Positions 9,854-19,023 of a stretch of DNA of 64,000 nucleotides are shown piece after piece. Every line of letters starts with the position of its first letter. The first letter of the stretch is position 1. The notes beneath the pieces were generated by a model. It ran no database searches. It was given only the letters and a program-made list of their open reading frames with translations, and was not told the DNA's origin. The DNA comes from Dyadobacter sp. 3J3. GTDB lineage: Bacteria; Bacteroidota; Bacteroidia; Cytophagales; Spirosomataceae. The stretch is taken from the NCBI RefSeq assembly GCF_009801115.1, contig NZ_VTOL01000019.1, positions 25,522 to 89,521 of the forward strand, given 5' to 3'. The position numbers and the translations under genes were made by a program.

Positions 9854-11167
9854 TTAATTTAAAACTTTGGCTTGGAGGCGATTCATCCTGCTCTCAACTT
9901 GTAGTAATTGAAAAACCCTATATAATAATAGTAAATCAAACATGGTAGTCATATATCGGGTAAAGATTGTTGACTGAACTATATTAATGCTCTCGGCAAA
10001 TATTGTTCCAACAATAACGATCATCAAAAAGGATAACGCCTCTGATTTTACAGAAATCAAATTTCGAAAAGCTATTAGTAACAAGACTATGATAGGTATA
10101 AAACGAATAGCTACGCCGTAATAGCCTTCACAATAAATGACTCCTGCAATTGAAGTATCCTGTGTAAATACAATTGATTGTATGCCAAGCGTTCCGGATA
10201 ACTTTGTACTTCTATGGAAATCTCTTTTATATCCTAAGCCAAAGGTCTGTGCGTTTTGTTCCTCGACGGCTAATTGGGCATTTTCAATTATTCTCTTACG
10301 AACTTTGAACGTGCCTTCATCATTCTTGAGCTCACTATTTAATGTAGAGTTTATATGATTTTCCCAGAAAGTGATAACTTTAGGGAAAATGAAACTCAAC
10401 AGGACTATTGAAATTATTCCAAAAAATGAAAGCCTAATAGCTGGGCCTAATTTTCTGAACTTCAATGAATATAAAAGAACTACAATTACTGACAATAAAA
10501 TAAATGCAGCAATTTGTGCTCTTCCTAATGAAAAAATAACGCAGACAAGACAAATGAAATAATATATTAGTGCTTTTCTATTATTCTTTAATGCATAAAT
10601 TAATGCAAATGGAAAAAAAATTCCAACGTCAGGATAAACGCCATAAACTCTTGTTAACGAGACTCCGCTTGACTCCATTTGTCGAACATCCAGAAATCCC
10701 AATCCCGTATATTGGAGTATATAGATCCCAATTTGAATAAATGTGAAGTATAAGGTAAGTTTTAATAACGCGAAAATTGTTTCCAATTTCAAGGTCTGAA
10801 GGAAGGGAAGGAGTAAAGCTAAAGACATCACTTGAATATAATTGTACTTCAAGACCGTCATCAATTCTTCAAAGTCATCTCTTGTATAGTATGTTACTAT
10901 GGCACGAATAAATATGCTAAGCGCACATAACAAAACAAGCCATAAATGCCAACCCTTAATTTTAAAACTAGGATACAACACAAAAAATAGAATAGAAAGC
11001 AAGCAAGTACTTAGCGCTGCACCTATTTTTAAAAATGAAAAGAAGTTAAGGAAAAATTCCCACCATGCTGCTGACATATATCTAATTACAAAAACAATAA
11101 AGAAAAAAAATAATTCTTTGTTGTTTAGTTTGGAAATATCAGCATTGAGAACTCGATTTATCAGCAT
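9854..11167 (-). CDS. O-antigen/exopolysaccharide polymerase-like membrane protein (Wzy-type)
   Basis: This 437-residue protein consists almost entirely of hydrophobic helices, roughly eleven to twelve, with a larger polar loop around residues 270-335 that includes FGLGYKRDFHRST. That arrangement, a big periplasmic loop between late helices, is typical of Wzy polymerases and O-antigen ligases. A locus with a flippase and Wza/Wzc needs one polymerase and this is the only candidate visible. Wzy proteins diverge so much that assignment rests on topology and context. Confidence 0.75.
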   Translation of the reverse strand: MLINRVLNADISKLNNKELFFFFIVFVIRYMSAAWWEFFLNFFSFLKIGAALSTCLLSILFFVLYPSFKIKGWHLWLVLLCALSIFIRAIVTYYTRDDFEELMTVLKYNYIQVMSLALLLPFLQTLKLETIFALLKLTLYFTFIQIGIYILQYTGLGFLDVRQMESSGVSLTRVYGVYPDVGIFFPFALIYALKNNRKALIYYFICLVCVIFSLGRAQIAAFILLSVIVVLLYSLKFRKLGPAIRLSFFGIISIVLLSFIFPKVITFWENHINSTLNSELKNDEGTFKVRKRIIENAQLAVEEQNAQTFGLGYKRDFHRSTKLSGTLGIQSIVFTQDTSIAGVIYCEGYYGVAIRFIPIIVLLLIAFRNLISVKSEALSFLMIVIVGTIFAESINIVQSTIFTRYMTTMFDLLLLYRVFQLLQVESRMNRLQAKVLN

Positions 11168-11608
11168 TGGGATATTATTAAATGAAATGATTCAGAAATG
11201 AATTTTGTTTAAAAGAATTTGATTTTGAATCAACCATTCTTTTACTTTTTCCACCACTTGATCCATAGTAGTTTTGTTATCTTATCATTCTCAAATTGAT
11301 ATATCATTAATTGTTTTCTTAATAATAACCAACTTGAAGAAAGAAATCACTTCGGTTAATTAATTATCACTTTTGTAGAATATGTAAATGGTTTTGCTAA
11401 AAAGCCATTTTATTAAAATAGTTCAACCAAATTTGCAAGGAAATATCAATTTTCATAAGCCTTAAATGGCATTTTTGATTTATTGAAAGATTGCAATTCT
11501 AATGTATTATTATATGGTACCTCTGTTTTTTTTTGGGTAGTAGTCAGTGAGGAATTATCATGTAGATATCACTTAATGTCGTTAATAATGATATTAAGGC
11601 AACTAAAG
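11168..11608. other. A+T-rich intergenic gap inside the exopolysaccharide locus
   Basis: About 440 bases between the polymerase gene and an acetyltransferase gene. The sequence is strongly A+T-rich. An 82-codon plus-strand frame (11483-11731) overlaps the end of the acetyltransferase on the opposite strand and looks accidental. I see no recognisable gene remnant. An internal promoter is possible. Confidence 0.35.
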
Positions 11609-12232
11609 TTAATTAACATTCTTTATAAATTTTATCGGATTACCTGCCCAAATTTGATCGGGGGGAATGTCCTTTGTCACAACGCTCCCTGCACCAATTA
11701 TAGATCTATCTCCAATCTGAACTCCCTTTAGAATTATAGAATTAGCACCTACAAAGACATCATCACCGATTATTATAGGTTTACTGCAAATAGACGCTTG
11801 ATCATTCACTCTGCGCTTTATATAATTTATAGGATGGAAATCTGTGTCCCATATACATACATTTCCACCAAAATTTACATAGTTCCCTATGTGTATCTTC
11901 GAAGAGCAATAAAGAGACAGCCCTGAAAATCCAGAATAATCCCCGATTTCTAAAACTGCATTTTTGCCTACAGCAATAGTACATGTTTTGAAAAGGCCGA
12001 CATAATTAGAATTTATAGAACAATTAAATGTTGTACGAAGTCCAAGTCTAATTGTACCACTATTTCGGATAATAATTCTTCCCTTTATAATTGGAAAAGA
12101 TTGATATTCTACTTTTCTCATTCTTAACAAGATGAAATTGATATAGTAATTTACTAAATTAATAAAGGATGTTACGCCGTTGTTTAATGTTTTCAAAAGT
12201 TTCAATAGCATATAATTAGATAAATAATTCAC
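11609..12232 (-). CDS. Hexapeptide-repeat acyltransferase (maltose/galactoside acetyltransferase-like)
   Basis: A protein of 207 residues. From about residue 50 it shows a left-handed beta-helix with turns such as IRNSGTIRLG, IAVGKNAVLEIGDYSG, IGNYVNFGGNVCIWDTDFHP, IGDDVFVGANSIILKGVQIGDRSIIGAGSVVTKDI and PPDQIWAGNPIKFIK. DTDFHP contains the His that is catalytic in LacA/Maa enzymes, and the C-terminal AGNPxK signature is complete. It should acetylate a sugar of the polymer using acetyl-CoA. Eight bases separate it from the flippase gene upstream, indicating co-transcription. Confidence 0.9.
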   Translation of the reverse strand: MNYLSNYMLLKLLKTLNNGVTSFINLVNYYINFILLRMRKVEYQSFPIIKGRIIIRNSGTIRLGLRTTFNCSINSNYVGLFKTCTIAVGKNAVLEIGDYSGFSGLSLYCSSKIHIGNYVNFGGNVCIWDTDFHPINYIKRRVNDQASICSKPIIIGDDVFVGANSIILKGVQIGDRSIIGAGSVVTKDIPPDQIWAGNPIKFIKNVN

Positions 12233-12240
12233 AAAGTATA

Positions 12241-13605
12241 TTACTTACTCCAAACACCCTTATCACGTTTATTTAGAATTTTGTCACATTGGATCCATAA
12301 GATTAAGCACATGATACCTGTTATTAGAGTATTAGCTAAAACGACACCTATAATTCCAATGGTTTTTGTCAAAATTATTCCTAGCGGAATGTTTATGATA
12401 CAAGAAGTTATGTACAAATACAATTGAATTCTTAATTTCCCAATGCCATTAAGAAAGTAGCAATTTAACATCATTCCAGTATAGGTAATAACATAAATGC
12501 TCATACTTAGAGAAAGTGAAAAAGGAATTAGAACGGCTTTACCAATCCAAACTTTATATAAATATTCTGAAGATAGAAGTAAAATTGGAACGGCAACAAA
12601 TGAAGAGATTAGCCAAAACTTTCTAACTTCTTTCAAATTGATTTTCATCCATTCAAAATCTTTTTTAGAATAAGCATCAGTAAAAGCACTCCAATAAGGA
12701 GTTATAATAATTGTAAAAATCATTATAATTATAGAAAACAATTTATATGAGATATTAAATTCTGTTACCGCTTCTGGACCAATTACCTTGGTTATTATTA
12801 TATTACTAGTCTGAAATAAAAACATAGCACCAATTTGGAGGACAAAAAAAACTCCACCCGTATTCATAATACCTTTGACGTATTTAAGATTTACCAACTT
12901 AATTGAAGGCGCTAGGTAACTAAGTCTAGTTGTATACAAAAAGATACTCGAAATTATAAAGACTAAAACCGGTATAATTGTTAAAGCATAAGCTAAAATA
13001 GTTAAAGACCCCACATAATACTTCTTGAGAAAAAATATTGCAACTAATATACCTAACTGCCCTATAAATGAAATAACTGAGGCAAGTGCAGGTTCATGAA
13101 TTGCGGTAAGAACCGTATTTATTAGTTGAAAAACGAATTGAATACAAAACGTACACAAAACAACTAATACTACAAATGAAATATTATCAGGAATGCTATC
13201 TGGAATGTTTAAAAGTTGATTCCAATTTAAAATGGGTATAACTAAATAAAATAGGGCGACGAGTAAAAAAGATATAAAGCAAAGAGCAGCGTAGGTTGTG
13301 CTTACATATACTCTCGCTTCCCTTAATTCACCTTTTGCTATCGAGGTTGCTAACTTATTTCTCAATCCATTTCCTAAGCCTATGTCAAAAAAATTCATCC
13401 AACTTACCACGGAGCTAATTGTTAGCCATACTCCGTACTGAATCGGGGAAATGTAATTAATTGTCATTGGAATTAATATTAAGCTAATAGCTATACTTCC
13501 TCCTTTTACACCAAAAGATAAAAAAATATTTTTTATTATTTTTTTAGATCTGTCGTTATCTATTTTTAGGAATGTGCTAAGCCTTAATTTCAATAAATCG
13601 AACAT
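12241..13605 (-). CDS. Polysaccharide flippase (Wzx/MATE-type)
   Basis: A 454-residue polytopic protein with about twelve to fourteen hydrophobic helices and basic cytoplasmic loops. The early segment ISLILIPMTINYISPIQYGVWLTISSVVSW is the usual signature of the polysaccharide transporter family, followed by FDIGLGNGLRNKLA near residue 75. Such proteins flip the undecaprenyl-linked repeat unit across the inner membrane. Partners here are the Wzy-like polymerase and the Wza/Wzc export system. The gene is very A+T-rich and marks the right end of the low-GC block. Confidence 0.9.
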   Translation of the reverse strand: MFDLLKLRLSTFLKIDNDRSKKIIKNIFLSFGVKGGSIAISLILIPMTINYISPIQYGVWLTISSVVSWMNFFDIGLGNGLRNKLATSIAKGELREARVYVSTTYAALCFISFLLVALFYLVIPILNWNQLLNIPDSIPDNISFVVLVVLCTFCIQFVFQLINTVLTAIHEPALASVISFIGQLGILVAIFFLKKYYVGSLTILAYALTIIPVLVFIISSIFLYTTRLSYLAPSIKLVNLKYVKGIMNTGGVFFVLQIGAMFLFQTSNIIITKVIGPEAVTEFNISYKLFSIIIMIFTIIITPYWSAFTDAYSKKDFEWMKINLKEVRKFWLISSFVAVPILLLSSEYLYKVWIGKAVLIPFSLSLSMSIYVITYTGMMLNCYFLNGIGKLRIQLYLYITSCIINIPLGIILTKTIGIIGVVLANTLITGIMCLILWIQCDKILNKRDKGVWSK

Positions 13606-13842
13606 TTCTAAATTGTTTGGCCCATTTATACGTTGTATTGATATTTGCTGAAGAGCTTATTTTCATAAGTCTCTTTGTAGCATTAATATGGTAGTGGAAC
13701 TTTTGACTAAATATTGCAAAGCACGTTAGAATACCCGCGAATACTAGCGGTATAAGGTTCACACAATTACCTGATTTGAATTAATTATCTTAACGTGTAA
13801 TCCTAAAAGATAAATAATTCAAATCGGGTATTATTACATGCT

Positions 13843-14985
13843 TCATTCAAAATAATTCAAAACCCCAAAACCTTCTTTCAACAACAACTGATCCTTCTGG
13901 AACAAACGTAAATCAGAAGTGGCCATATCTTCAATGAGCATATCCAATGTATGTTTTGGTTTCCAACCCAGTTTTTCATCGCATTTACCAGGATTTCCAA
14001 TTAACAATTCAACTTCTGTTGGACGGTAATATCTTGGGTCAATTTTCATTACCGTGGTTCCCAGTTTCAGATGCTCACCTTCCAGAACACCCAGCTCTTT
14101 CAAACGCGCAGAATCCACACCAGAAATTGTAGCGAATTCATTTTCTGCTTCACCTGTAAATGTTAATTCAACACCCAGGAAGGCAAAAGTTTTGCGTATG
14201 AATTCACGGACACGGGTTGTTACACCGGTTGCAATCACAAAATCTTCTGAAACTTCCTGCTGCAAAATCAGATACATGGCTTCTACATAATCCTTTGCAT
14301 GGCCCCAGTCACGTTGTGAATCAATATTACCCATGTAAAGGCAATCCTGCAAGCCCAAAACGATCTTGGCAGCAGCACGGGTAATTTTACGCGTTACAAA
14401 AGTTTCGCCGCGTAGGGGAGATTCATGATTGAAAAGGATCCCATTTGAAGCAAACATGCCATAAGCTTCACGATAGTTCACCGTGATCCAGTAGGCGTAC
14501 ATCTTCGCCACGGCGTAAGGAGAACGAGGGTAGAAGGGCGTTGTTTCTGACTGGGGAACCTGCTGCACCAATCCGTATAGTTCAGATGTGGAGGCCTGGT
14601 ATATTTTTGTCTTTTTAGTCAAACCTAACAAACGAACCGCTTCCAATATACGAAGTGTCCCTATACCGTCCGCATTGGCAGTATATTCAGGCATTTCAAA
14701 ACTTACCTGTACGTGGCTCATCGCGGCCAGGTTGTAAATTTCGTCCGGCTGCACTTCCTGGATGATGCGGGTAAGGTTCATGGAATCGGTAAGATCGCCA
14801 TAGTGCAAAATGAATTTCGCATTGTCTACATGAGGATCCTGATACAGATGATCGATACGATCGGTGTTGAACAGAGAACTTCTGCGTTTAAGACCGTGAA
14901 CGGTGTATCCTTTGCTTAAAAGAAGTTCGCTAAGATAGGCGCCATCTTGTCCTGTTACGCCGGTGATAAGTGCTACTTTTGACAT
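13843..14985 (-). CDS. gmd: GDP-mannose 4,6-dehydratase
   Basis: The 380-residue extended SDR enzyme converts GDP-D-mannose to GDP-4-keto-6-deoxy-D-mannose, the first step to GDP-L-fucose. The N-terminus shows ITGVTGQDGAYLSELLL with the NADP-binding Gly-rich loop. YGDLTDS and LAAMSHV follow, and the catalytic pair lies in SPYAVAKMYAYW (Tyr-x3-Lys). The segment LFNHESPLRGETFVTRKI is diagnostic of Gmd. Length is normal. It lies downstream of the GDP-fucose synthase gene in transcription order. Composition is visibly more GC-rich than the glycosyltransferase block to its left. Confidence 0.97.
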   Translation of the reverse strand: MSKVALITGVTGQDGAYLSELLLSKGYTVHGLKRRSSLFNTDRIDHLYQDPHVDNAKFILHYGDLTDSMNLTRIIQEVQPDEIYNLAAMSHVQVSFEMPEYTANADGIGTLRILEAVRLLGLTKKTKIYQASTSELYGLVQQVPQSETTPFYPRSPYAVAKMYAYWITVNYREAYGMFASNGILFNHESPLRGETFVTRKITRAAAKIVLGLQDCLYMGNIDSQRDWGHAKDYVEAMYLILQQEVSEDFVIATGVTTRVREFIRKTFAFLGVELTFTGEAENEFATISGVDSARLKELGVLEGEHLKLGTTVMKIDPRYYRPTEVELLIGNPGKCDEKLGWKPKHTLDMLIEDMATSDLRLFQKDQLLLKEGFGVLNYFE

Positions 14986-14989
14986 GTAT

Positions 14990-15024
14990 TTAGCTTTTAG
15001 CTATCAGCTTTTGGCTTTTAGCGG
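14990..15024. repeat. Intergenic AGC-TTT repeat copy 1 (5' of gmd)
   Basis: The short spacer between fcl and gmd consists of variations on the word AGCTTTT. Its part agcttttggcttttagcgg (15006-15024) is matched at 15993-16011 by agcgtttggctattagcag, with three differences in 19 bases. Both copies lie just upstream of the start codon of a sugar-nucleotide gene. Function is unknown. It may be a spreading intergenic repeat. Confidence 0.6.
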
Positions 15025-15043
15025 TGGTAGATATAGGGTTATA

Positions 15044-15985
15044 CTAGACTGTGTAAATTTCTTGATTTTTTAGGAAGTCCTGGTAGGCTAGGTTTACGCC
15101 TTCGGGGAGTTCTATAGTGTGTTTCCATCCTAAACTGTGAAGCTTGGATACATCCATTAGTTTTCTTGGTGTTCCGTCTGGTTTGGTCGTGTCCCATTTA
15201 ATTTCGCCTTCGAAACCTGTGGTTTTGGCAACCAGTTCTGTTAGTTCCTTAATGGCCAGATCTTCTCCGGTTCCAATATTGACCAGTTCGCGGCCATTAT
15301 AAGTTTCCATCAGGAAAAGGCAGGCTTCGGCCAGATCGTCTGCAAAAAGGAATTCTCTTTTCGGCGATCCTGTACCCCAGGCTTCCACAAAAGGTTTGTT
15401 TTCTTCTTTGGCTTCATGAAACTTACGGATCAGAGCAGGCAATACGTGCGAGTTCTTTAAATCATAATTATCACCGTATCCGTACAAGTTAGTCGGCATA
15501 ACGCTGATGAAATTAGAGCCGTATTGATCATGGTAGGCCTCACAAAGTTTGATGCCTGCAATTTTTGCTATGGCATAGGGTTCATTGGTTTCTTCCAATA
15601 ATCCTGTCAGCAAATAATCCTCACGCAAAGGCTGGGTAGCCATTTTTGGATAGATGCAGGAAGAACCCAAAAACATCAGTTTGGTCACCCCGTTAAGATG
15701 TGCCTGATGAATGATGTTGGATTCGATCATCAGGTTTTCATAAATGAAGTCTGCACGATAGGTATTGTTGGCTACAATGCCGCCCACCTTCGCCGCTGCC
15801 AGAAAAACATATTCCGGTTTTTCTTCTTCAAAAAAGTCGGCAACAGCCTGCTGATTCCGAAGATCCAGCTCGGAAGAAGTACGGGTAACAATATTTTCAA
15901 ATCCTTTTTTTGCCAACCCTCTGGCAATAGCCGACCCAACCATCCCACGATGCCCGGCAATATAGATTTTTGAATCCTTTTCCAT
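15044..15985 (-). CDS. fcl: GDP-L-fucose synthase
   Basis: This SDR enzyme of 313 residues epimerises and reduces GDP-4-keto-6-deoxymannose to GDP-L-fucose. The N-terminus has IAGHRGMVGSAIARGL, the NADPH loop. LAAAKVGGIVANN follows, then GSSCIYPKMATQPLRED, and YAIAKIAGIKLCEAY holds the catalytic Tyr-x3-Lys. MPTNLYGYGDNYD is also diagnostic. With gmd and the GDP-mannose pyrophosphorylase it completes the route from mannose-1-phosphate to GDP-L-fucose, so the exported polymer probably contains L-fucose or a derivative. Confidence 0.97.
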   Translation of the reverse strand: MEKDSKIYIAGHRGMVGSAIARGLAKKGFENIVTRTSSELDLRNQQAVADFFEEEKPEYVFLAAAKVGGIVANNTYRADFIYENLMIESNIIHQAHLNGVTKLMFLGSSCIYPKMATQPLREDYLLTGLLEETNEPYAIAKIAGIKLCEAYHDQYGSNFISVMPTNLYGYGDNYDLKNSHVLPALIRKFHEAKEENKPFVEAWGTGSPKREFLFADDLAEACLFLMETYNGRELVNIGTGEDLAIKELTELVAKTTGFEGEIKWDTTKPDGTPRKLMDVSKLHSLGWKHTIELPEGVNLAYQDFLKNQEIYTV

Positions 15986-15988
15986 GAT

Positions 15989-16022
15989 TATTAGCGTTTG
16001 GCTATTAGCAGTTAACGTTTAG
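15989..16022. repeat. Intergenic AGC-TTT repeat copy 2 (5' of fcl)
   Basis: Immediately upstream of the fcl start codon is a near copy of the repeat found upstream of gmd. The best match is 15993-16011 with 15006-15024, 16 of 19 identical. The rest of the spacer also contains loosely repeated AGC and TTAAC words. Confidence 0.6.
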
Positions 16023-16080
16023 TGCAGCTCCGAACTTTCCCAGCCCGAACTTATTTCTAGCTATTTATTTCCCTATTCAA

Positions 16081-16140
16081 CATTAACAATTAACCGCACC
16101 GGCGACCCGGCCTTAACCATTAACCCTTAACAATTAACCA
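16081..16140. repeat. 3'-end repeat copy A (downstream of manC)
   Basis: Right after the manC stop lies a stretch built of 7-nt units (ttaacca, ttaaccc, ttaacaa), followed by the GC-rich core cgcaccggcgacccggcc. The same module recurs at 17230-17285, at the end of the next gene. The core can form a small CCGG-GTCG-CCGG hairpin. The copies are about 50 bp and differ mainly by one extra 7-nt unit in the second. Confidence 0.75.
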
Positions 16141-17142
16141 TTACTTGACTAACTCTGGAATCTCCCGCTCCAGTCTCTCATAGATTTTTTTAACGTCTTG
16201 AGAATTACTTTTGTCGAGAACCAGGATTGCATCCGGTGTTTCGACCAACATCAGATTACTCACGCCTAAAAACTCAACATGTTTCGTTGATCCAACGACG
16301 CAGTTGTTTTGTTTGAAATGGTGCACTTCTCCCTGGTTTTCCCAGTGTTCCCAGATGGATTCAAAGGAACCCAGATCCGACCAGCCAAAGGTTGCTTCTA
16401 CCACTTTGATTTTTTCAGAGCGTTCCATGACAGCGTAGTCAATGCTTACGGACGGAATCAACATCGTTTCTGTTTCCGGCAGAAAGGCGTTGGAGCGTGC
16501 TTCCCAGGTTTTCAGGGAAGTTTCATAAATTTCGGGTTCGAAGTTTTTTAACTCTTCAAGATATATACCTGCCTGGAAGCAAAACATACCACTGTTCCAA
16601 AGGAAATTGCCCTGTTCCAGAAATAATTCTGCTGTACTTTGGTCCGGTTTCTCACGGAATGCGATGACTTCATTTCCGTTGTGCTCAATATACCCATATC
16701 CGGTTTCCGGTTTGGATGGTTTGATACCGAAAGTTACCAGATAACCTTGTTCTGCCAGCTGGATGGATTCGGCTATGGCATTTGCATAAGCCTCTTCATT
16801 GGTAATGATGTGATCAGAGGGTGTTACCAGGATGACATCCTCTTTTTGCAGATCAAAAGCGGCGAAAGCAATGGCGGCTGCGGTATTACGTGGCGCGGCT
16901 TCTATCACCTCCGTGTATTGATGCACGCCTGCACGGATCAGATCTGCCTGGGATAAAAGATAATTGTCTTTGTTCCCTACCACCAGTACGTGGTCTGCCA
17001 ACTGTGCATTTCTTTCTGCGGTTAGCTGAAACAATGACTTCTCACCAAACATGGGGATGTATTGTTTCGGCATTGATTTCCTGGAAACGGGCCATAACCG
17101 GCTTCCAACACCACCTGATAAGATTACATGAATGACTGCCAT
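16141..17142 (-). CDS. manC: Mannose-1-phosphate guanylyltransferase
   Basis: A 333-residue nucleotidyltransferase that makes GDP-mannose from mannose-1-phosphate and GTP. The N-terminal pyrophosphorylase signature ILSGGVGSRLWPVSRKSMPKQ is intact. Further motifs are VTPSDHII near 105-112, FGIKPSKPETGYGYIE near 135-150, and FLWNSGMFCF near 185. It lacks the C-terminal phosphomannose isomerase domain found in bifunctional ManC proteins, so it is the short, monofunctional type. GDP-mannose feeds Gmd and possibly mannosyltransferases of the locus. Confidence 0.95.
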   Translation of the reverse strand: MAVIHVILSGGVGSRLWPVSRKSMPKQYIPMFGEKSLFQLTAERNAQLADHVLVVGNKDNYLLSQADLIRAGVHQYTEVIEAAPRNTAAAIAFAAFDLQKEDVILVTPSDHIITNEEAYANAIAESIQLAEQGYLVTFGIKPSKPETGYGYIEHNGNEVIAFREKPDQSTAELFLEQGNFLWNSGMFCFQAGIYLEELKNFEPEIYETSLKTWEARSNAFLPETETMLIPSVSIDYAVMERSEKIKVVEATFGWSDLGSFESIWEHWENQGEVHHFKQNNCVVGSTKHVEFLGVSNLMLVETPDAILVLDKSNSQDVKKIYERLEREIPELVK

Positions 17143-17229
17143 ATTTTATTTTTTATATCCGTTGAGTATATGTCTTGTTATATTTCACGCAAAGAAGGGA
17201 AGGTAAGGGCAAAGCCCTAAATGACACCA

Positions 17230-17285
17230 TCAATCGCACCGGCGACCCAGCCTTAACCATTAACCATTAACCCTTAACAATTAAT
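17230..17285. repeat. 3'-end repeat copy B (overlaps end of ugd)
   Basis: This is the second copy of the module at 16081-16140, with the same core cgcaccggcgaccc-gcc and three to four 7-nt TTAAC units. It overlaps the coding end of ugd. On the minus strand the repeat encodes the final residues Leu-Ile-Val-Lys-Gly and the stop, so the repeat has become part of the gene end. Confidence 0.75.
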
Positions 17286-18577
17286 CGTCCGATGCTGTGA
17301 TATACAAATCCTTGTTCTTTCATCGTATTCAGCTCGTATAAATTACGGCCATCGAAAATTACTTTGTTCTTCATGAGTTTTGCCATTTTATCAAAATCCG
17401 GTGTGCGGAATTGCGGCCATTCGGTAAAGATCATCAGTGCATCCGCATCGTCCAGGGCTGCGTAGGCTGTATGGCAATAGGTCAGATCTGGCAAAAGACG
17501 TTTTACATTGTCCATTGCTTCCGGATCGTACACGGTAACATTGGCTCCTGCGGCTATCAGGGCTTTTATATTTTCCAAGGCTGGTGCCTCACGTATATCG
17601 TCCGTATAAGGTTTGAATGCCAATCCCCACACTGCTATTGTTTTTCCATTTAAATCACCCTCGAAATATTCAGTCACCAACGGAAGCAGGCGTTTTTTCT
17701 GATCGTCATTGACGGCCATTACGGACTTCAGTGTACGGAAGTCATAGCCATAATCATCAGAGGTTTTGGCTAATGCCTGAACATCTTTTGGGAAACAGCT
17801 TCCACCATAACCTATACCGGCAAAAAGGAAACGTTTGCCAATCCGGCTATCCGTTCCGATTCCTCTGCGGATATCATCCACGTTCGCGCCCACCTTTTCA
17901 CAAAGATTTGCTATCTCGTTCATGAAGGTTATTTTAAGGGCTAGGAAAGAATTGGCTGCATATTTTGTCATTTCCGCAGAACGCTCGTCCATGAAAATAA
18001 CGGGATTGCCCTGACGTACCAGGGGAGCGTAGAGTTTCTCCATGACCTTTTTTGCTTTTTCGGAAGTCGTTCCAACCACAACGCGGTCCGGTTTCATGAA
18101 ATCTTCCACGGCAACACCTTCCCGAAGGAACTCCGGATTGGATACCACGTCAAAATCTACTTTAGCATTCAATCCGATTGCGGCACTTACTTTTTCAGCA
18201 GTGCCAACGGGAACAGTGCTTTTATCGATGATGACTGCATAACTTTCCAGGATAGGGCCAAGATCATTGGCTACACCCAGAATGTATTTCAAATCGGCTG
18301 ATCCATCTTCACCAGGAGGTGTAGGAAGCGCCAGAAATATTACCTCTGCATCTTTTATTCCTTCTTTCAGATCGGTGGTGAAAACCAAGCGGCCTTCTGC
18401 GATATTTCTGTCAAAGAGTACATCCAGACCAGGTTCGTAAATAGGTATCTCGCCTTTTTGCATGCGGGCCACTTTATTCACATCAATATCAACACAGGTA
18501 ACCTGATTTCCGGTTTCTGCAAAACAGGTACCTGTAACCAGGCCAACATAACCTGTACCAACAACTGCAATTTTCAT
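17267..18577 (-). CDS. ugd: UDP-glucose 6-dehydrogenase
   Basis: A 436-residue enzyme oxidising UDP-glucose to UDP-glucuronate with two NAD+. GTGYVGLVTGTCFAETG at the N-terminus is the NAD loop. The central helix and GIGYGGSCFPKDVQAL near 250-266 carries the catalytic Cys. WGLAFKPYTDDIREAP near 315-330 starts the UDP-binding C-terminal domain. Length fits the bacterial family. The polymer therefore probably contains an acidic sugar. The last residues are encoded by a repeat shared with the region downstream of manC. Confidence 0.96.
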   Translation of the reverse strand: MKIAVVGTGYVGLVTGTCFAETGNQVTCVDIDVNKVARMQKGEIPIYEPGLDVLFDRNIAEGRLVFTTDLKEGIKDAEVIFLALPTPPGEDGSADLKYILGVANDLGPILESYAVIIDKSTVPVGTAEKVSAAIGLNAKVDFDVVSNPEFLREGVAVEDFMKPDRVVVGTTSEKAKKVMEKLYAPLVRQGNPVIFMDERSAEMTKYAANSFLALKITFMNEIANLCEKVGANVDDIRRGIGTDSRIGKRFLFAGIGYGGSCFPKDVQALAKTSDDYGYDFRTLKSVMAVNDDQKKRLLPLVTEYFEGDLNGKTIAVWGLAFKPYTDDIREAPALENIKALIAAGANVTVYDPEAMDNVKRLLPDLTYCHTAYAALDDADALMIFTEWPQFRTPDFDKMAKLMKNKVIFDGRNLYELNTMKEQGFVYHSIGRLIVKG

Positions 18578-19023
18578 ATCGGGATCAGGAATTAAAGTGA
18601 ATAGAAATGGAAGTCTTTAATCGGTTATCTAATTGAATAAATAACGGATTTAAATGCCAACCTTCACGTTGACTTAAAGAGGATTTTAAATTTTTCATAT
18701 AACGTTGAGTAAAACCTATTAAAGCATTCTGATAATCGGATTTAATCTTTAAATCAAGATCCGGCTACTGAATTTAATGCAATTTATTTAGAGAATCAAG
18801 TGTTTTTTTATATTCATGATTTAATACAAAAAATACTTGATTCAATATATTAGGGGTCTTTTCGTATTATTAAAGTACTAAATAGTAATTCAGATATCTG
18901 GTTAGTATGTATAAGTATTGTACCAAAAGATATGAAACTTGATTAACAAACCTTTATCTGAATTTTATAATAAAAGGGAGCGTATTGTTTGTACACATTG
19001 ATGTTATATGCTCCACTTTTAAC
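18578..19023. other. Intergenic gap between wzc-like gene and ugd
   Basis: About 445 A+T-rich bases with no open frame of note. The spacing suggests a second promoter for the sugar-nucleotide genes, but I could not find a convincing paired -33/-7 element. Confidence 0.35.

Noticed and set aside
13577..13762. 61-codon minus-strand frame upstream of the flippase gene
   Set aside because: It overlaps the flippase start in another frame and shows no recognisable domain. Its hydrophobic start is likely chance in A+T-rich DNA.
16081..16140. CRISPR array suggested by the 7-nt TTAAC units
   Set aside because: Units are far too short, with no spacers and no cas genes. The full module recurs at a gene end instead.
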